Assembly: GCA_023428545.1 (NCBI GenBank)
Contig: JAEYXH010000001.1
Coordinates: 1-52,804, forward strand
DNA length: 52,804 nucleotides
Direction of reading: 5' to 3'
Origin: Bacteroidota bacterium
GTDB lineage: Bacteria; Bacteroidota; Bacteroidia; Bacteroidales; Prolixibacteraceae
Each line of letters begins with the position of its first letter. Positions within the stretch are counted from its first letter, which is position 1. Below are positions 1-9,654 of this stretch, piece by piece. The translations under genes and the position numbers were made by a program. The notes under the pieces were generated by a model. It was not told the origin of the DNA. It ran no database searches and worked only from the letters and a program-made list of their open reading frames with translations.

Positions 1-2563
1 CTCCCTGCCTGAAGGAGAGTTTCACGACTCCATCAACCGTACTGGTGTTGCTTGCACTGAAGGAAACCATGGTACTGATCTGGTCACCGGCTTTTGTGTT
101 AACAGCTGTTATGGGGGAGAACAGATATCCGGGAAGTTTGACTTCGCTGAACCAGTCATTCATGATGGGTGTCAGCGAAATATTGTATTGGGCAGCAAGG
201 ATGCTGTCAAAATCAGTAAATTTTATGATATCGAATTGGTTTTGCTGCAACAGGTTCCGAAGCATTGCTGAGAATTCTGCTTCTCCTGCATTTGACTGGA
301 TGGTGGTAAACAGTACATCTCCTTTCAACTTGACCAGGTTGTCGGCCAACTTTCGCTGTTCCACATCATTCAAGAGGGCTTCAAGACTGCGGTCCTGCAA
401 TGCCAGACTGGCCATTTCATCCTCGCTCATGCCGGTCATGTTACGCATCCAGTTGTTGCCCATGTCGTTCGACTGGCTTTTCAGGTAGGCTTCCAGTACC
501 ATATTAGCTACTGGCCACCTGTTGGAACGGAGATGGTTTCTGAAATAGTATAACTGTGGAAAGATGAAGTGAGGATTGCTGGTTTCTGATATTTCCACAT
601 TACCACCTGCCTGCATCGAAAAGTTGGGCCTTCCGCCTTCACGGGTGAAATTACCGGCCACATTATATAACATCCTTATCTTGACATCTTTATCGGTAAG
701 GCTTTCACCTCCCCTGTCACTCCAGCGCCTGATGTTTTTTGGCTGGTTTTTAAAGTCAAAGTCCCTGATCAGGTATCCCTTTTCCTGAATCAATACCTGT
801 TCGGGCTGCACCGTTTCCTGTGCAGGCGACCATGTACGTTGATAAGGCTTGAATTGTGCCGGCACCTCGACAATGGTAAAACGCTTAAATGGATATGACA
901 AACTATAGGTTCGCTGGAAGTCGCGAAGCCGTTCCTCGATCAGTGAAGGTATCGTATCCTTAATTTCGGTGAACGAGTCGCTAAAATTATCGTGTCCTTT
1001 TATATGCCATATGCCAAAATCGATGTTGGCGGCATTAATGTTTTTGTACTCGTAATGTCCGATTGCCAATGAGATCTGTGTCAATGGCTGATCGTTCGTG
1101 AAAATATATTTTCCGGGAGCTGTTTTTTCGAAAGTTCCCTGGGAAACAGCTTGCAAAGCTGTGTCGGTGGCCACTTCAAGCTTGAAATCGGTAAAGTAGG
1201 TGTGATTCCAGCCAAAGTTGCTTGAACTGTAACTGACACCTGTTTCGGGATACCAGTTTGCTTCAGGTGTGAGAAGTGCATATTCCGGTGTGATAAAGGC
1301 ATGCCGTTTGTCGACATTGATGACAAATTCGCCAAACTTTTGTTTTCGCGTTTCATTGTCGATGTCCAGGAAACAATAGGTTTCATCAATGTTGCCTGCA
1401 TAGCTGATTTCCAGCTGTACAGTGCCCGAAGGTGCAAGTGCAGCGGGAAGCGGTACAATCAACAGCTGGTTTTCCCTCCTGAAATCCACCTCCTGGTTGT
1501 TCAGTTTCATTGTTGAAGTGACCAATCCCGGATTCAGGTGCAGTATGAGTGAGTCAAGCGCAACCGCATGGTTATTGACCAATTCCAGCTTGGAAATGGC
1601 TTCAATTTGATCGTTTTGGTGAGTCAGGCTGATGTGATGAGTGACCGGATCGGCTGATGGCACCGAGGCATAGCGGTTGTTAAGCTCAACGGCTTCCACG
1701 CGATGCCGCTCCTGCGTCAAAAATTTGTTAACATGGAGGTAAGCCAGATAACCACCTGCTGATATGAAGATTACACCGAAAAGCAATGAAAACCACGTCA
1801 TGGATTCAGACTGGGGCAAACGCTTCAATAGGAAGATGGTCAACAGGATAAACCCGCTACCCAGACTGAAATAGATACCCCTGTGTGCGATGATGCTTTC
1901 AAGGTTGCCAAATCCTACAATTTCGGATTTCAGCATGGGAATGTTGAACGACATGTAATCGAACAGGTAATAATAGTTATCCTTTACCAGGAAGAGGGTA
2001 ATGCCGATATAACCAAGAATGACAACAAAGGTCACTGCCTGGTTTCGGATCAGGCTCATTAACAGGAAGGAAAGCCCCATGATATATACCAGGGTGGGTA
2101 TACTGATCAGAAGAAGATAGATCAGGTAGGAAAGGATCGGAACGCTGGTGTTATCGGCAATGAGGTTGAATATGAGTGCTATTCCAAGAATCGCAAAGTT
2201 CAGGACCATAAAAACCTGCATGTTACCGAGGGTTTTACCGATCACATATTCCCCATTGGTCATGGATCGCATGTAAATTACCTCGGTTGTATCGAGTTTT
2301 TTGTCTCGCTTAAGGAAGTCGGATGCCAGGAATACGGCAATAATCGCCTGGGCGACATTCAGGATCAGCAGGTTGAAATAGGGAATGGCTGAGGGAATCG
2401 CACGAAAGATATACTGCGAACCGCCTCCATCTGATACCATGCCGAAATTCATGCCAAAGAGCACCACAATTGACAATACACCGAAAATTCGAAAGAACCA
2501 GCTTCTGAACAGGGTTTTACGTTCGTACTTGGCTATGGATTGAATGTTGTGAAATGAAATCAT
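1..2563 (-). CDS. ABC exporter permease with C-terminal M1-peptidase-like region (3' end outside window)
   Basis: The frame is open from the ATG at 2563 to the window edge (about 854 residues, C-terminus missing). The first ~280 residues hold several hydrophobic membrane segments of ABC-2 permease type, starting MISFHNIQSIAKYERKTLF. They are followed by a long soluble region. Bacteroidota have a family of ABC permeases fused to an M1-aminopeptidase-like domain, and this fits in order and size. I could not find an HExxH zinc motif in the part present, so the peptidase-like part may be inactive or the motif may be replaced. The gene starts 16 bp after the stop of the ATPase gene and is surely co-transcribed with it. 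Substrate unknown. The permease half is well supported; the M1 relation is inferred. Confidence 0.75.
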   Translation of the reverse strand, partial: MISFHNIQSIAKYERKTLFRSWFFRIFGVLSIVVLFGMNFGMVSDGGGSQYIFRAIPSAIPYFNLLILNVAQAIIAVFLASDFLKRDKKLDTTEVIYMRSMTNGEYVIGKTLGNMQVFMVLNFAILGIALIFNLIADNTSVPILSYLIYLLLISIPTLVYIMGLSFLLMSLIRNQAVTFVVILGYIGITLFLVKDNYYYLFDYMSFNIPMLKSEIVGFGNLESIIAHRGIYFSLGSGFILLTIFLLKRLPQSESMTWFSLLFGVIFISAGGYLAYLHVNKFLTQERHRVEAVELNNRYASVPSADPVTHHISLTHQNDQIEAISKLELVNNHAVALDSLILHLNPGLVTSTMKLNNQEVDFRRENQLLIVPLPAALAPSGTVQLEISYAGNIDETYCFLDIDNETRKQKFGEFVINVDKRHAFITPEYALLTPEANWYPETGVSYSSSNFGWNHTYFTDFKLEVATDTALQAVSQGTFEKTAPGKYIFTNDQPLTQISLAIGHYEYKNINAANIDFGIWHIKGHDNFSDSFTEIKDTIPSLIEERLRDFQRTYSLSYPFKRFTIVEVPAQFKPYQRTWSPAQETVQPEQVLIQEKGYLIRDFDFKNQPKNIRRWSDRGGESLTDKDVKIRMLYNVAGNFTREGGRPNFSMQAGGNVEISETSNPHFIFPQLYYFRNHLRSNRWPVANMVLEAYLKSQSNDMGNNWMRNMTGMSEDEMASLALQDRSLEALLNDVEQRKLADNLVKLKGDVLFTTIQSNAGEAEFSAMLRNLLQQNQFDIIKFTDFDSILAAQYNISLTPIMNDWFSEVKLPGYLFSPITAVNTKAGDQISTMVSFSASNTSTVDGVVKLSFRQG

Positions 2564-2579
2564 GTTCGTCTGGGTTTTA

Positions 2580-3473
2580 TCAGGCCATAGACCACTGGTT
2601 AAGATTTTTCTCCATGAAATATACATAGGCGTGCTCCAGGTTGGGGTCAATCTGGTGGCCATAATATCCGTTTATGTCATCGGCAACTACCTGAAGTTCC
2701 CAGCCTTTTTCGGAAGGGATGGTGGAAATCACCGGGTATTTGTCGTTGATTTCGAGGTATTCCTTTTCGGTGGCCTGGATCAGCCAGACTTTCCCTGCCG
2801 CTTCTTTGGTCAGTCCTTCGGGCGATCCGGTAAATGCAAGCGTGCCTTTGTTCAGCAATGCCACGTTTTCACAGGTGCTGGAAATATCCCCAACGATATG
2901 GGTCGAAAGGATAATGATTACGTCGCGGGAACTGATACGGGAGAGCAGGTTCCTGAACCGTATTCTTTCTTCAGGGTCGAGGCCGGTGGTAGGTTCATCA
3001 ACAATGATGATTTTAGGATCGTTGATCAGTGCCTGCGCAATTCCCAAACGTCTTTTCATACCACCCGACAATCGGTTGGCATTGCGGTCGCGGGCTTCAA
3101 ACAGTCCCACTTCTTCCAGCATCCTGTCAACGGCCTCATGCCTGACACTCCTGCTTTTCATTCCGGCAAGCCTGGCGGTGTAATCAAGGAATTCCCAGGT
3201 TTTAAGCTTGGCAAAAAAACGGAAGTCCTGTGGAAGGTATCCAAGCATGGCCCGAATTTCCTTGCGGTTTTTCATCAGGTCCAGTCCATCAATGGTTACC
3301 TTGCCGCTACTTGGTTTCATCAGCGTCACCAGTATGCGCATCAGTGTCGACTTACCGGCTCCGTTGGGACCAAGAAGCCCGAACATCCCGTTTGGAATTG
3401 TCAGGTCAATATCTTTGAGAGCCCATTTCCCGCCTCCGTATATCTTGTTGAGATTTTCGATTTTTATTTCCAC
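2580..3473 (-). CDS. ABC transporter ATP-binding protein
   Basis: A 297-residue ABC ATPase that powers the adjacent permease at the inner membrane. Walker A is GPNGAGKS (residues ~35-42), the Q-loop is LGYLPQDF, the ABC signature is LSGGMKRR (~138) and Walker B is IIIVDEP, followed by a switch His in ILSTHIV. The C-terminal ~80 residues form the accessory region usual in ABC-2 exporter ATPases of the CcmA/NatA kind. The start is GTG (3471-3473) with AAGG just upstream; no in-frame ATG fits the conserved N-terminus. It is the first gene of a two-gene unit with the permease. The cargo cannot be read from sequence. Confidence 0.93.
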   Translation of the reverse strand: MEIKIENLNKIYGGGKWALKDIDLTIPNGMFGLLGPNGAGKSTLMRILVTLMKPSSGKVTIDGLDLMKNRKEIRAMLGYLPQDFRFFAKLKTWEFLDYTARLAGMKSRSVRHEAVDRMLEEVGLFEARDRNANRLSGGMKRRLGIAQALINDPKIIIVDEPTTGLDPEERIRFRNLLSRISSRDVIIILSTHIVGDISSTCENVALLNKGTLAFTGSPEGLTKEAAGKVWLIQATEKEYLEINDKYPVISTIPSEKGWELQVVADDINGYYGHQIDPNLEHAYVYFMEKNLNQWSMA

Positions 3474-3612
3474 CTTGAATGCTTTAAAATATTGACGCCA
3501 AAATATGACCGAGTTTTCACGGTAAGGTTTAATCGGTATGGCTTATTTGTTTGTGATCACCCGCAAAAGTTACAATTATATCGGCAATTCTCAAGATGTC
3601 TGGGTTAATGAC

Positions 3613-3645
3613 AAAAAAAATGGCCCCGAAAACCGGAGCCATTTT
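3613..3645 (-). terminator. Rho-independent terminator of the 3668-4243 gene
   Basis: On the minus strand AAAATGGC and GCCATTTT form a stem with extra GC pairs around the loop, followed by a run of T. It lies 23 bp after the stop codon of the small exported protein. Confidence 0.75.
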
Positions 3646-3667
3646 AAACACTTCTTCCTGATGTATA

Positions 3668-4243
3668 TTATTTCTCTAACGTAAAGCTATAATCGTTGCT
3701 TCCATCAGCGAGAATAACATCGTAACGTCCGCTTTCAAGCTTGGAAATGTCAAAACCTTTCGTGGTGCTGAATTCCCTGCCCAAGGTGGTTTCGTATACG
3801 ATATTCCTGTCTTTCATGAAGATAAGTTTCAGGTTGTTCTGATCGAAGTTGAGGTACGATACTTTCAGCATGTTGCCGTCAACCAGGAAAAATGGATCAA
3901 AACGAAGTTCTGAGGCACCAACCTTCAAAGAGCCGTTCACGACTTCAATGTTGCGTTTTACCAAGGTGCTGTTGACTTTGAATGAAATTTCATACAGACC
4001 GTTTTCGAGGGCTGAGAAATCGTAAATTTTACGGTAATCAGCAGTGTTCTGCATTGATTGCTTGTAGTAAACGATCCTTCCTTCTTCTGATTTAACGCTA
4101 ACCTCGATTTGTGCAGGACTTTCATTGATCAAAGCAACAACCGCCCTGTCGGCTGAAATGGGATATACATCCAGTCTCGGCTTCTCAACGGCGCTGGTAA
4201 CAACAGCTACCAGGGCCAGTACAAATGTTCCAATTGTTTTCAT
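3668..4243 (-). CDS. Small exported protein of unknown function
   Basis: A 191-residue protein when started at MKTIGTFVLALVAVVTSA (ATG at 4241-4243), which gives a clean Sec signal peptide. A longer frame reaches 4348, but it would run through the promoter and operator-like repeats, so I reject that start. The mature part is beta-rich and built of two similar halves (each with a pattern like 'ENGLYEISF' or 'ESGRYDVIL'), suggesting two Ig-like sandwiches, as in many short Bacteroidota periplasmic proteins. No Cys lipobox and no T9SS sorting domain. Monocistronic, with its own promoter and terminator. The repeats over its promoter suggest inducible expression. Function unknown. Confidence 0.7.
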   Translation of the reverse strand: MKTIGTFVLALVAVVTSAVEKPRLDVYPISADRAVVALINESPAQIEVSVKSEEGRIVYYKQSMQNTADYRKIYDFSALENGLYEISFKVNSTLVKRNIEVVNGSLKVGASELRFDPFFLVDGNMLKVSYLNFDQNNLKLIFMKDRNIVYETTLGREFSTTKGFDISKLESGRYDVILADGSNDYSFTLEK

Positions 4244-4274
4244 AACTGTTTCTATTTTGTGATTGTTTTCGGGA

Positions 4275-4349
4275 CAAAGGTAGGGAGTTTTTAAAAACAT
4301 GTTATAAAACATACTTTTGGAGTGCCCCAAAAACATGTTATATAACACA
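4275..4349 (-). promoter_or_regulatory. Promoter with two operator-like repeats
   Basis: The minus strand has TACCTTTG (4275-4282), a perfect Bacteroidota -7 element, 31 bp before the start at 4243. Just upstream lie two copies of a 21-bp element (4293-4313 and 4329-4349) spaced 36 bp apart. The second contains the perfect palindrome TGTTATATAACA; the first has TGTTATAAAACA at the same place. The nearer copy covers the -33 region, as an operator would. Confidence 0.55.
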
Positions 4350-4537
4350 TAGTTAACAAATCCATGGTTTACTTTTCATGGTTGGGAGAGCTGGAAGCCT
4401 TGGTGCGTCTATGTTTGACAAAGATTTCGGTTGCCCGGGGGTAGCATGTCCAAATTCTTTCATTTATATGTGGACTTGGCATGAATGAGTTTCCCGGTAA
4501 CCCCGCCTTCCCGGTTATTCCTCTGATGAAAACTTAC

Positions 4538-4545
4538 TATCTTCG
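4538..4545 (+). promoter_or_regulatory. Probable -7 element for the ComB-like gene
   Basis: TATCTTCG differs by one base from TAnnTTTG and ends 10 bp before the ATG at 4556. If used, the mRNA leader would be only a few bases long, which argues against the upstream in-frame ATGs at 4481 and 4526. Confidence 0.35.
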
Positions 4546-4555
4546 CATTTTTGTC

Positions 4556-5245
4556 ATGGAAATCCAGATTCTGCAATTATTGGAGGGTGCACGTCAAGCC
4601 AGGGGGCTAACGGTTATCATTGATGTGTTCAGGGCGTTTTCGACTGCCTGTTATGCCGTAAACAAGGGGGTCGGACCGATTTATCCTGTCGGAAATATTG
4701 AAGAGGCTTATGCACTAAAGGAGAAAAATCCGGAAGCACTGCTGGTCGGCGAACGCAATGAACGCCCACCGGAGGGTTTCGATTTTGGAAATTCACCTGC
4801 ATTGCTTTTATCCGCCGAACTTAAAGGCCGTCCGATGATCCATACCACCAGTTCAGGGACACAGGGAATCGTGAATGCGGTTTTGGCCGATGAGATCCTT
4901 ACCGGCAGCTTTGTCAATGCCGGAGCCATTGTCAGGTATATCCGAATGAAGAAACCGGAAACTGTATCACTGGTTTGTATGGGGTATGCATGCCAGTATC
5001 CTACCGATGAGGATACACTCTGCGCCGAATTTATCAGAGACCGCTTACTTGGAATCGAGTCTGACTTTGAGGCAATGCGTGCTACCATCCGCCAGGGCTC
5101 AGGTGCCCGGTTCTTTGAAGAGGCAAGCCAGCAATGGGCTCCTTCAGCCGATTTTGACCTTTGCCTGGCTCCCGACCGATTCAAATTCATCCTGAAAGCT
5201 GTCAGGACCCAGGAGGGTCTTTTACTGGAGAGACATGACATTTGA
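4556..5245 (+). CDS. ComB-like 2-phosphosulfolactate phosphatase family protein
   Basis: 229 residues from the chosen ATG (MEIQILQLLEGARQARGLT). The frame shows ComB-family blocks: VIIDVFRAFSTACYA near the N-terminus, LLVGERNERPPEGFDFGNSP (~60-80) and HTTSSGTQG (~95). ComB hydrolyses 2-phosphosulfolactate in the coenzyme M route of archaea; the many bacterial homologues act on unknown or related phosphorylated acids, so the true substrate here is open. In-frame ATGs at 4481 and 4526 exist, but conservation begins at MEIQIL and a -7-like element sits at 4538. It lies 42 bp before malY in the same direction and may share its transcript. No coenzyme M genes are visible nearby. Confidence 0.75.
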   Translation: MEIQILQLLEGARQARGLTVIIDVFRAFSTACYAVNKGVGPIYPVGNIEEAYALKEKNPEALLVGERNERPPEGFDFGNSPALLLSAELKGRPMIHTTSSGTQGIVNAVLADEILTGSFVNAGAIVRYIRMKKPETVSLVCMGYACQYPTDEDTLCAEFIRDRLLGIESDFEAMRATIRQGSGARFFEEASQQWAPSADFDLCLAPDRFKFILKAVRTQEGLLLERHDI

Positions 5246-5287
5246 ATTTAAAATTTCAAGAAGAGCAAGATTTAATTATAGGGTGAT

Positions 5288-6475
5288 ATGACCAAAAAAT
5301 ATGATTTTGATGAATTGATTGACCGCAAGGGAACCGATTGTATCAAACACGACCTGCTCGAACCTTTCTTCGGGTCGTCTGATATATTGCCTGTGTGGGT
5401 TGCGGATATGGATTTCAGGGTGCCTGATTTTATCATGGATGCCATCCGAAAGCGACTCGAACATGATGTTCTGGGATATACCTATCGAAGTGAAGGTTTC
5501 TTTCAGTCGGTGGTCGATTGGGTAAAGCGCCGGCATAACTGGACCATCGACAGGGAATGGATCACTTTCAGTCCTGGTGTGGTGTCGGCCATCACGGCCT
5601 CCGTTTTGGCACATACAAATCCGGGCGACAAAGTGATTGTGCAGCCTCCCGTCTATTTTCCCTTTTTTGAGAGTGTCAGGGGAGTGAAAAGACGGCTTGT
5701 GGAAAATCCCCTGAAGCTGGAGAACGGCCGCTATTATTTCGACCTGGACGACCTTGAATCCAAAATTGACAACAAAACCCGCATGATGCTCCTCTGCAGT
5801 CCGCATAATCCGGGGGGCATGGTCTGGAAAAGGGAGGAACTGGAGGCATTGGCGCAAATTTGTGACCGTAACAATATTTTGATGGTCTCAGACGAAATCC
5901 ATGCCGACCTGTTGTTCGACGGACAGGTACATACACCGTATGCCATGGTTTCCGAATCTGCAGCCCAAAATTCGGTCATTTGCATGGCCCCCAGCAAGAC
6001 TTTCAACGTTGCCGGACTCTCCACTTCGGTGGTCATTATCCCAAACCCTGAAATCAGAAAGAAGTTTGACAAGCTGATGCAGACTTTACATATCAATATG
6101 GGAAACATCCCCGGCGCGGTTGCCCTGGAGGCTGCCTATACCCATGGTGATGGGTGGCTTGGGCAAATGATGGGGTATGTGCAGGATAATTACCTTTTTC
6201 TGGAAGAATATTTCGAAAAAAATCTTCCGCTGGTCAGGGTCATGAGGCCTGAAGCCACTTTCCTGGTCTGGCTCGATTTCAGGGCCTATGGGATGAAAGA
6301 CAAGCAGCTGAACAAGTTTATCGTGGAGCATGCCAAAACAGGCCTGAATAATGGGGGCAGGTTTGGAACGGGTGGCGATGGTTTTATGCGAATTAACATT
6401 GGTTGTCCAAGAAGCATTTTGGCCGAAGCCCTCGACCGTTTGCGTGAGGCATTCAGTCAGCCCGGCCTGCTCTAA
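5288..6475 (+). CDS. MalY/PatB-family C-S lyase (PLP-dependent)
   Basis: A 395-residue fold-type I PLP enzyme. The family N-terminus is visible (YDFDELIDRKGTDCIKHD, then LPVWVADMDF), as are CSPHNPGG (~170), SDEIHADL (~201) and the Schiff-base lysine K237 in APSKTFN. C-terminal Arg in FMRINIGCPR binds the substrate carboxylate. This subgroup usually cleaves cystathionine or cysteine to thiol, pyruvate and ammonia. Length matches the family (390-400). Its 3' end overlaps the convergent glycosyltransferase gene by 23 bp. No methionine or maltose genes lie nearby to refine the role. Confidence 0.9.
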   Translation: MTKKYDFDELIDRKGTDCIKHDLLEPFFGSSDILPVWVADMDFRVPDFIMDAIRKRLEHDVLGYTYRSEGFFQSVVDWVKRRHNWTIDREWITFSPGVVSAITASVLAHTNPGDKVIVQPPVYFPFFESVRGVKRRLVENPLKLENGRYYFDLDDLESKIDNKTRMMLLCSPHNPGGMVWKREELEALAQICDRNNILMVSDEIHADLLFDGQVHTPYAMVSESAAQNSVICMAPSKTFNVAGLSTSVVIIPNPEIRKKFDKLMQTLHINMGNIPGAVALEAAYTHGDGWLGQMMGYVQDNYLFLEEYFEKNLPLVRVMRPEATFLVWLDFRAYGMKDKQLNKFIVEHAKTGLNNGGRFGTGGDGFMRINIGCPRSILAEALDRLREAFSQPGLL

Positions 6476-7454
6476 AATGCTGCATGATCCATTGCACTGC
6501 CTCATCGGACGGGATGTCGTTCATGCAGCGAAAATGTTTTTTTGGACACTTGTCGAAACCCAGTTTTGAGCAGGGGCGGCACTTCAGTCCGTTTACCTGA
6601 AGCATGACCGATACAGGATCAGGTTGATACGGCGACATGCCAAACTCTGGAATGGTATTTCCCCAGAACGAAAGAATCTTTTTACGGAATGCGGCGGCAA
6701 TATGCATCAGGCCAGTATCATTGGTCAGCACCAATTCTGCCGATTTTATAAGGCAGGCCGATTGGTTGATGGTGGTTTTACCCGCAAGGCTTACAACGCG
6801 GCCGTTGAATTGTCCGGCGATGCGTTTTCCTGTTTCCTCTTCATGGTGTCCGCCCAACAGGACTACCGGATAGGGAATGCCGCGGCAGATCGACAGGATG
6901 GTGGCCTCGGGCAGTCGTTTGGTGCCATAAGTCCCTCCTATGACAAATGCGATGTATCCGGCGGCGAATTCCTGTGGAAGTTGCCGTAAGTCAAATCCCT
7001 CGCCTTCGGGTATAAAGTAATCCAGACCCTTTCCGTCATTGACAATGTCAAATACCTTTACGGTTTCCAGGTACCGTTCAACAATATGCATTTCGGGCAG
7101 CCGGTTGATCTTGAAATTCACCATAAGCCACTTTTCCAGATTGAGTTTGCTAAAAGAAAAAGTGGGCACATTCAGCCTTCTTTTTACCTGTCCGCTCCTG
7201 ATGTTATGGTGCAGATCGATGATATAATCGATTTCCGCTTTTTCGAGGGTTTCGAGTAGTGGCGTGATTTTGTCATCGAGTACATGAATATGGTCAATCC
7301 ATGGATTTGCCCTTAACAGGGATGCATAGCGGGCTTTGGTGACGAAATGGATTTCCGAATTTTCAACCTGCTGTTTTAAGCCCCTGACAACAGGGGTGGT
7401 CAGGATGATATCCCCAATGGAGCTGAATCGTATGATCAGAAATCTGGTTTTCAT
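6453..7454 (-). CDS. Glycosyltransferase family 9 (heptosyltransferase-like)
   Basis: 333 residues with the GT9 plan: N-terminal RFSSIGDIILTTPVVRGLK, IDLHHNIRS in the first Rossmann domain, FVIGGTYGTKRLP at the start of the second, and the donor-site motif LTNDTGLMHIAAA (~240). GT9 enzymes add heptose or related sugars to the lipopolysaccharide core on the cytoplasmic side. The C-terminal segment has four Cys (residues in KCRPCSKLGFDKCP and FRCM), often seen in this family. It follows atpDC by 58 bp on the same strand and may be read through from it. Its 3' end overlaps malY tail to tail. Confidence 0.88.
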   Translation of the reverse strand: MKTRFLIIRFSSIGDIILTTPVVRGLKQQVENSEIHFVTKARYASLLRANPWIDHIHVLDDKITPLLETLEKAEIDYIIDLHHNIRSGQVKRRLNVPTFSFSKLNLEKWLMVNFKINRLPEMHIVERYLETVKVFDIVNDGKGLDYFIPEGEGFDLRQLPQEFAAGYIAFVIGGTYGTKRLPEATILSICRGIPYPVVLLGGHHEEETGKRIAGQFNGRVVSLAGKTTINQSACLIKSAELVLTNDTGLMHIAAAFRKKILSFWGNTIPEFGMSPYQPDPVSVMLQVNGLKCRPCSKLGFDKCPKKHFRCMNDIPSDEAVQWIMQHFRAGRAD

Positions 7455-7512
7455 TCCTGTTGCATTTTGCGATGCTGCAGGGCTGCAGGTTCAGTTTGTG
7501 CCGGGTTACGCT

Positions 7513-7767
7513 TTACGGGGCAATATTTTTCATTTCTACCAGGGCGACGAGTTTGTTGTGGTTGTTCTCCACAATGCCACCTGAAATCTCAAAATTACGC
7601 TCACGTCCACTGGATTCCACTATGCGAAGCGTGCCTTCCTGAAGCATCGACAGGATCGGTGCATGGTTATCCAGCATGACAAACGGACTTTTGCTGCCAG
7701 GTACCTGGACCAGCTTCACATCTCCGCTGAAGAGTATTTTCTCAGGTGAAACTATCTCGAGTATCAT
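7513..7767 (-). CDS. atpC: F1 ATP synthase epsilon subunit (short form)
   Basis: An 84-residue subunit of the F1 central stalk, equal to the N-terminal beta-sandwich domain only (EIVSPEKILFSGDVKLVQVP, then LDNHAPILSMLQEGTLRI). The C-terminal two-helix domain that can inhibit ATP hydrolysis in E. coli (epsilon ~139 residues) is absent; the reading frame simply stops, as is typical of Bacteroidota. It follows atpD by 39 bp. The other F0F1 genes are not in this window, so the ATP synthase genes are split in this genome. Confidence 0.93.
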   Translation of the reverse strand: MILEIVSPEKILFSGDVKLVQVPGSKSPFVMLDNHAPILSMLQEGTLRIVESSGRERNFEISGGIVENNHNKLVALVEMKNIAP

Positions 7768-7806
7768 GATTGATTTTTCAGTTTTTTAATGTTGAAAAGC
7801 AAGGGC

Positions 7807-9336
<1,530 letters not shown>

Positions 9337-9352
9337 TTAATCTATAAACAAA

Positions 9353-9360
9353 CAAAATTA
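9353..9360 (-). promoter_or_regulatory. Promoter -7 element of atpDC
   Basis: On the minus strand TAATTTTG matches TAnnTTTG perfectly, 43 bp before the atpD ATG. I see no clear -33 TTTG at the usual distance. The rest of the 9310-9654 gap holds only this promoter and the terminator of the next gene. Confidence 0.55.
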
Positions 9361-9530
9361 AAATAGTTTTCCTGTAAATGCATTTTTTGGCAAAAAATTG
9401 AGTTGTTGTTTGTTCCGGAATATTTGAATTTTCGGTGTATCCCTGGATCTTTACAGCGTTTGATTTTGACTGCAAATCAGATGTTGACCGCCATATTCAC
9501 CTGATGCTTAAACACGAACTGCCGGAAGGT

Positions 9531-9564
9531 ATAAAAGGAAGCCGCTCCCGGTAAAAGGAGCGGC
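9531..9564 (-). terminator. Terminator of the T9SS protein gene
   Basis: The stem GCCGCTCC/GGAGCGGC (9541-9548 with 9557-9564) is followed on the minus strand by TTCCTTTTAT. It lies ~90 bp after the stop codon at 9655 and resembles the terminator at 13567-13603. Confidence 0.7.
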
Positions 9565-9654
9565 AACCAAGTTACTAAGTGAACAAATCAATCTTCCGGG
9601 TAATGGGTTTTACAAACGGATGATGACGTTCTTCCTATATATGAAGGACTACAG

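Noticed and set aside
2562..3608. Long plus-strand open frame (348 codons) across the ABC ATPase gene
   Set aside because: It lies antisense to an ATPase with all motifs, and its translation has no recognisable domain; a shadow frame of the real gene.
4243..4348. N-terminal extension of the small exported protein
   Set aside because: The extension runs through a perfect -7 element and the two repeat sites, and would bury the signal peptide in the middle of the protein.
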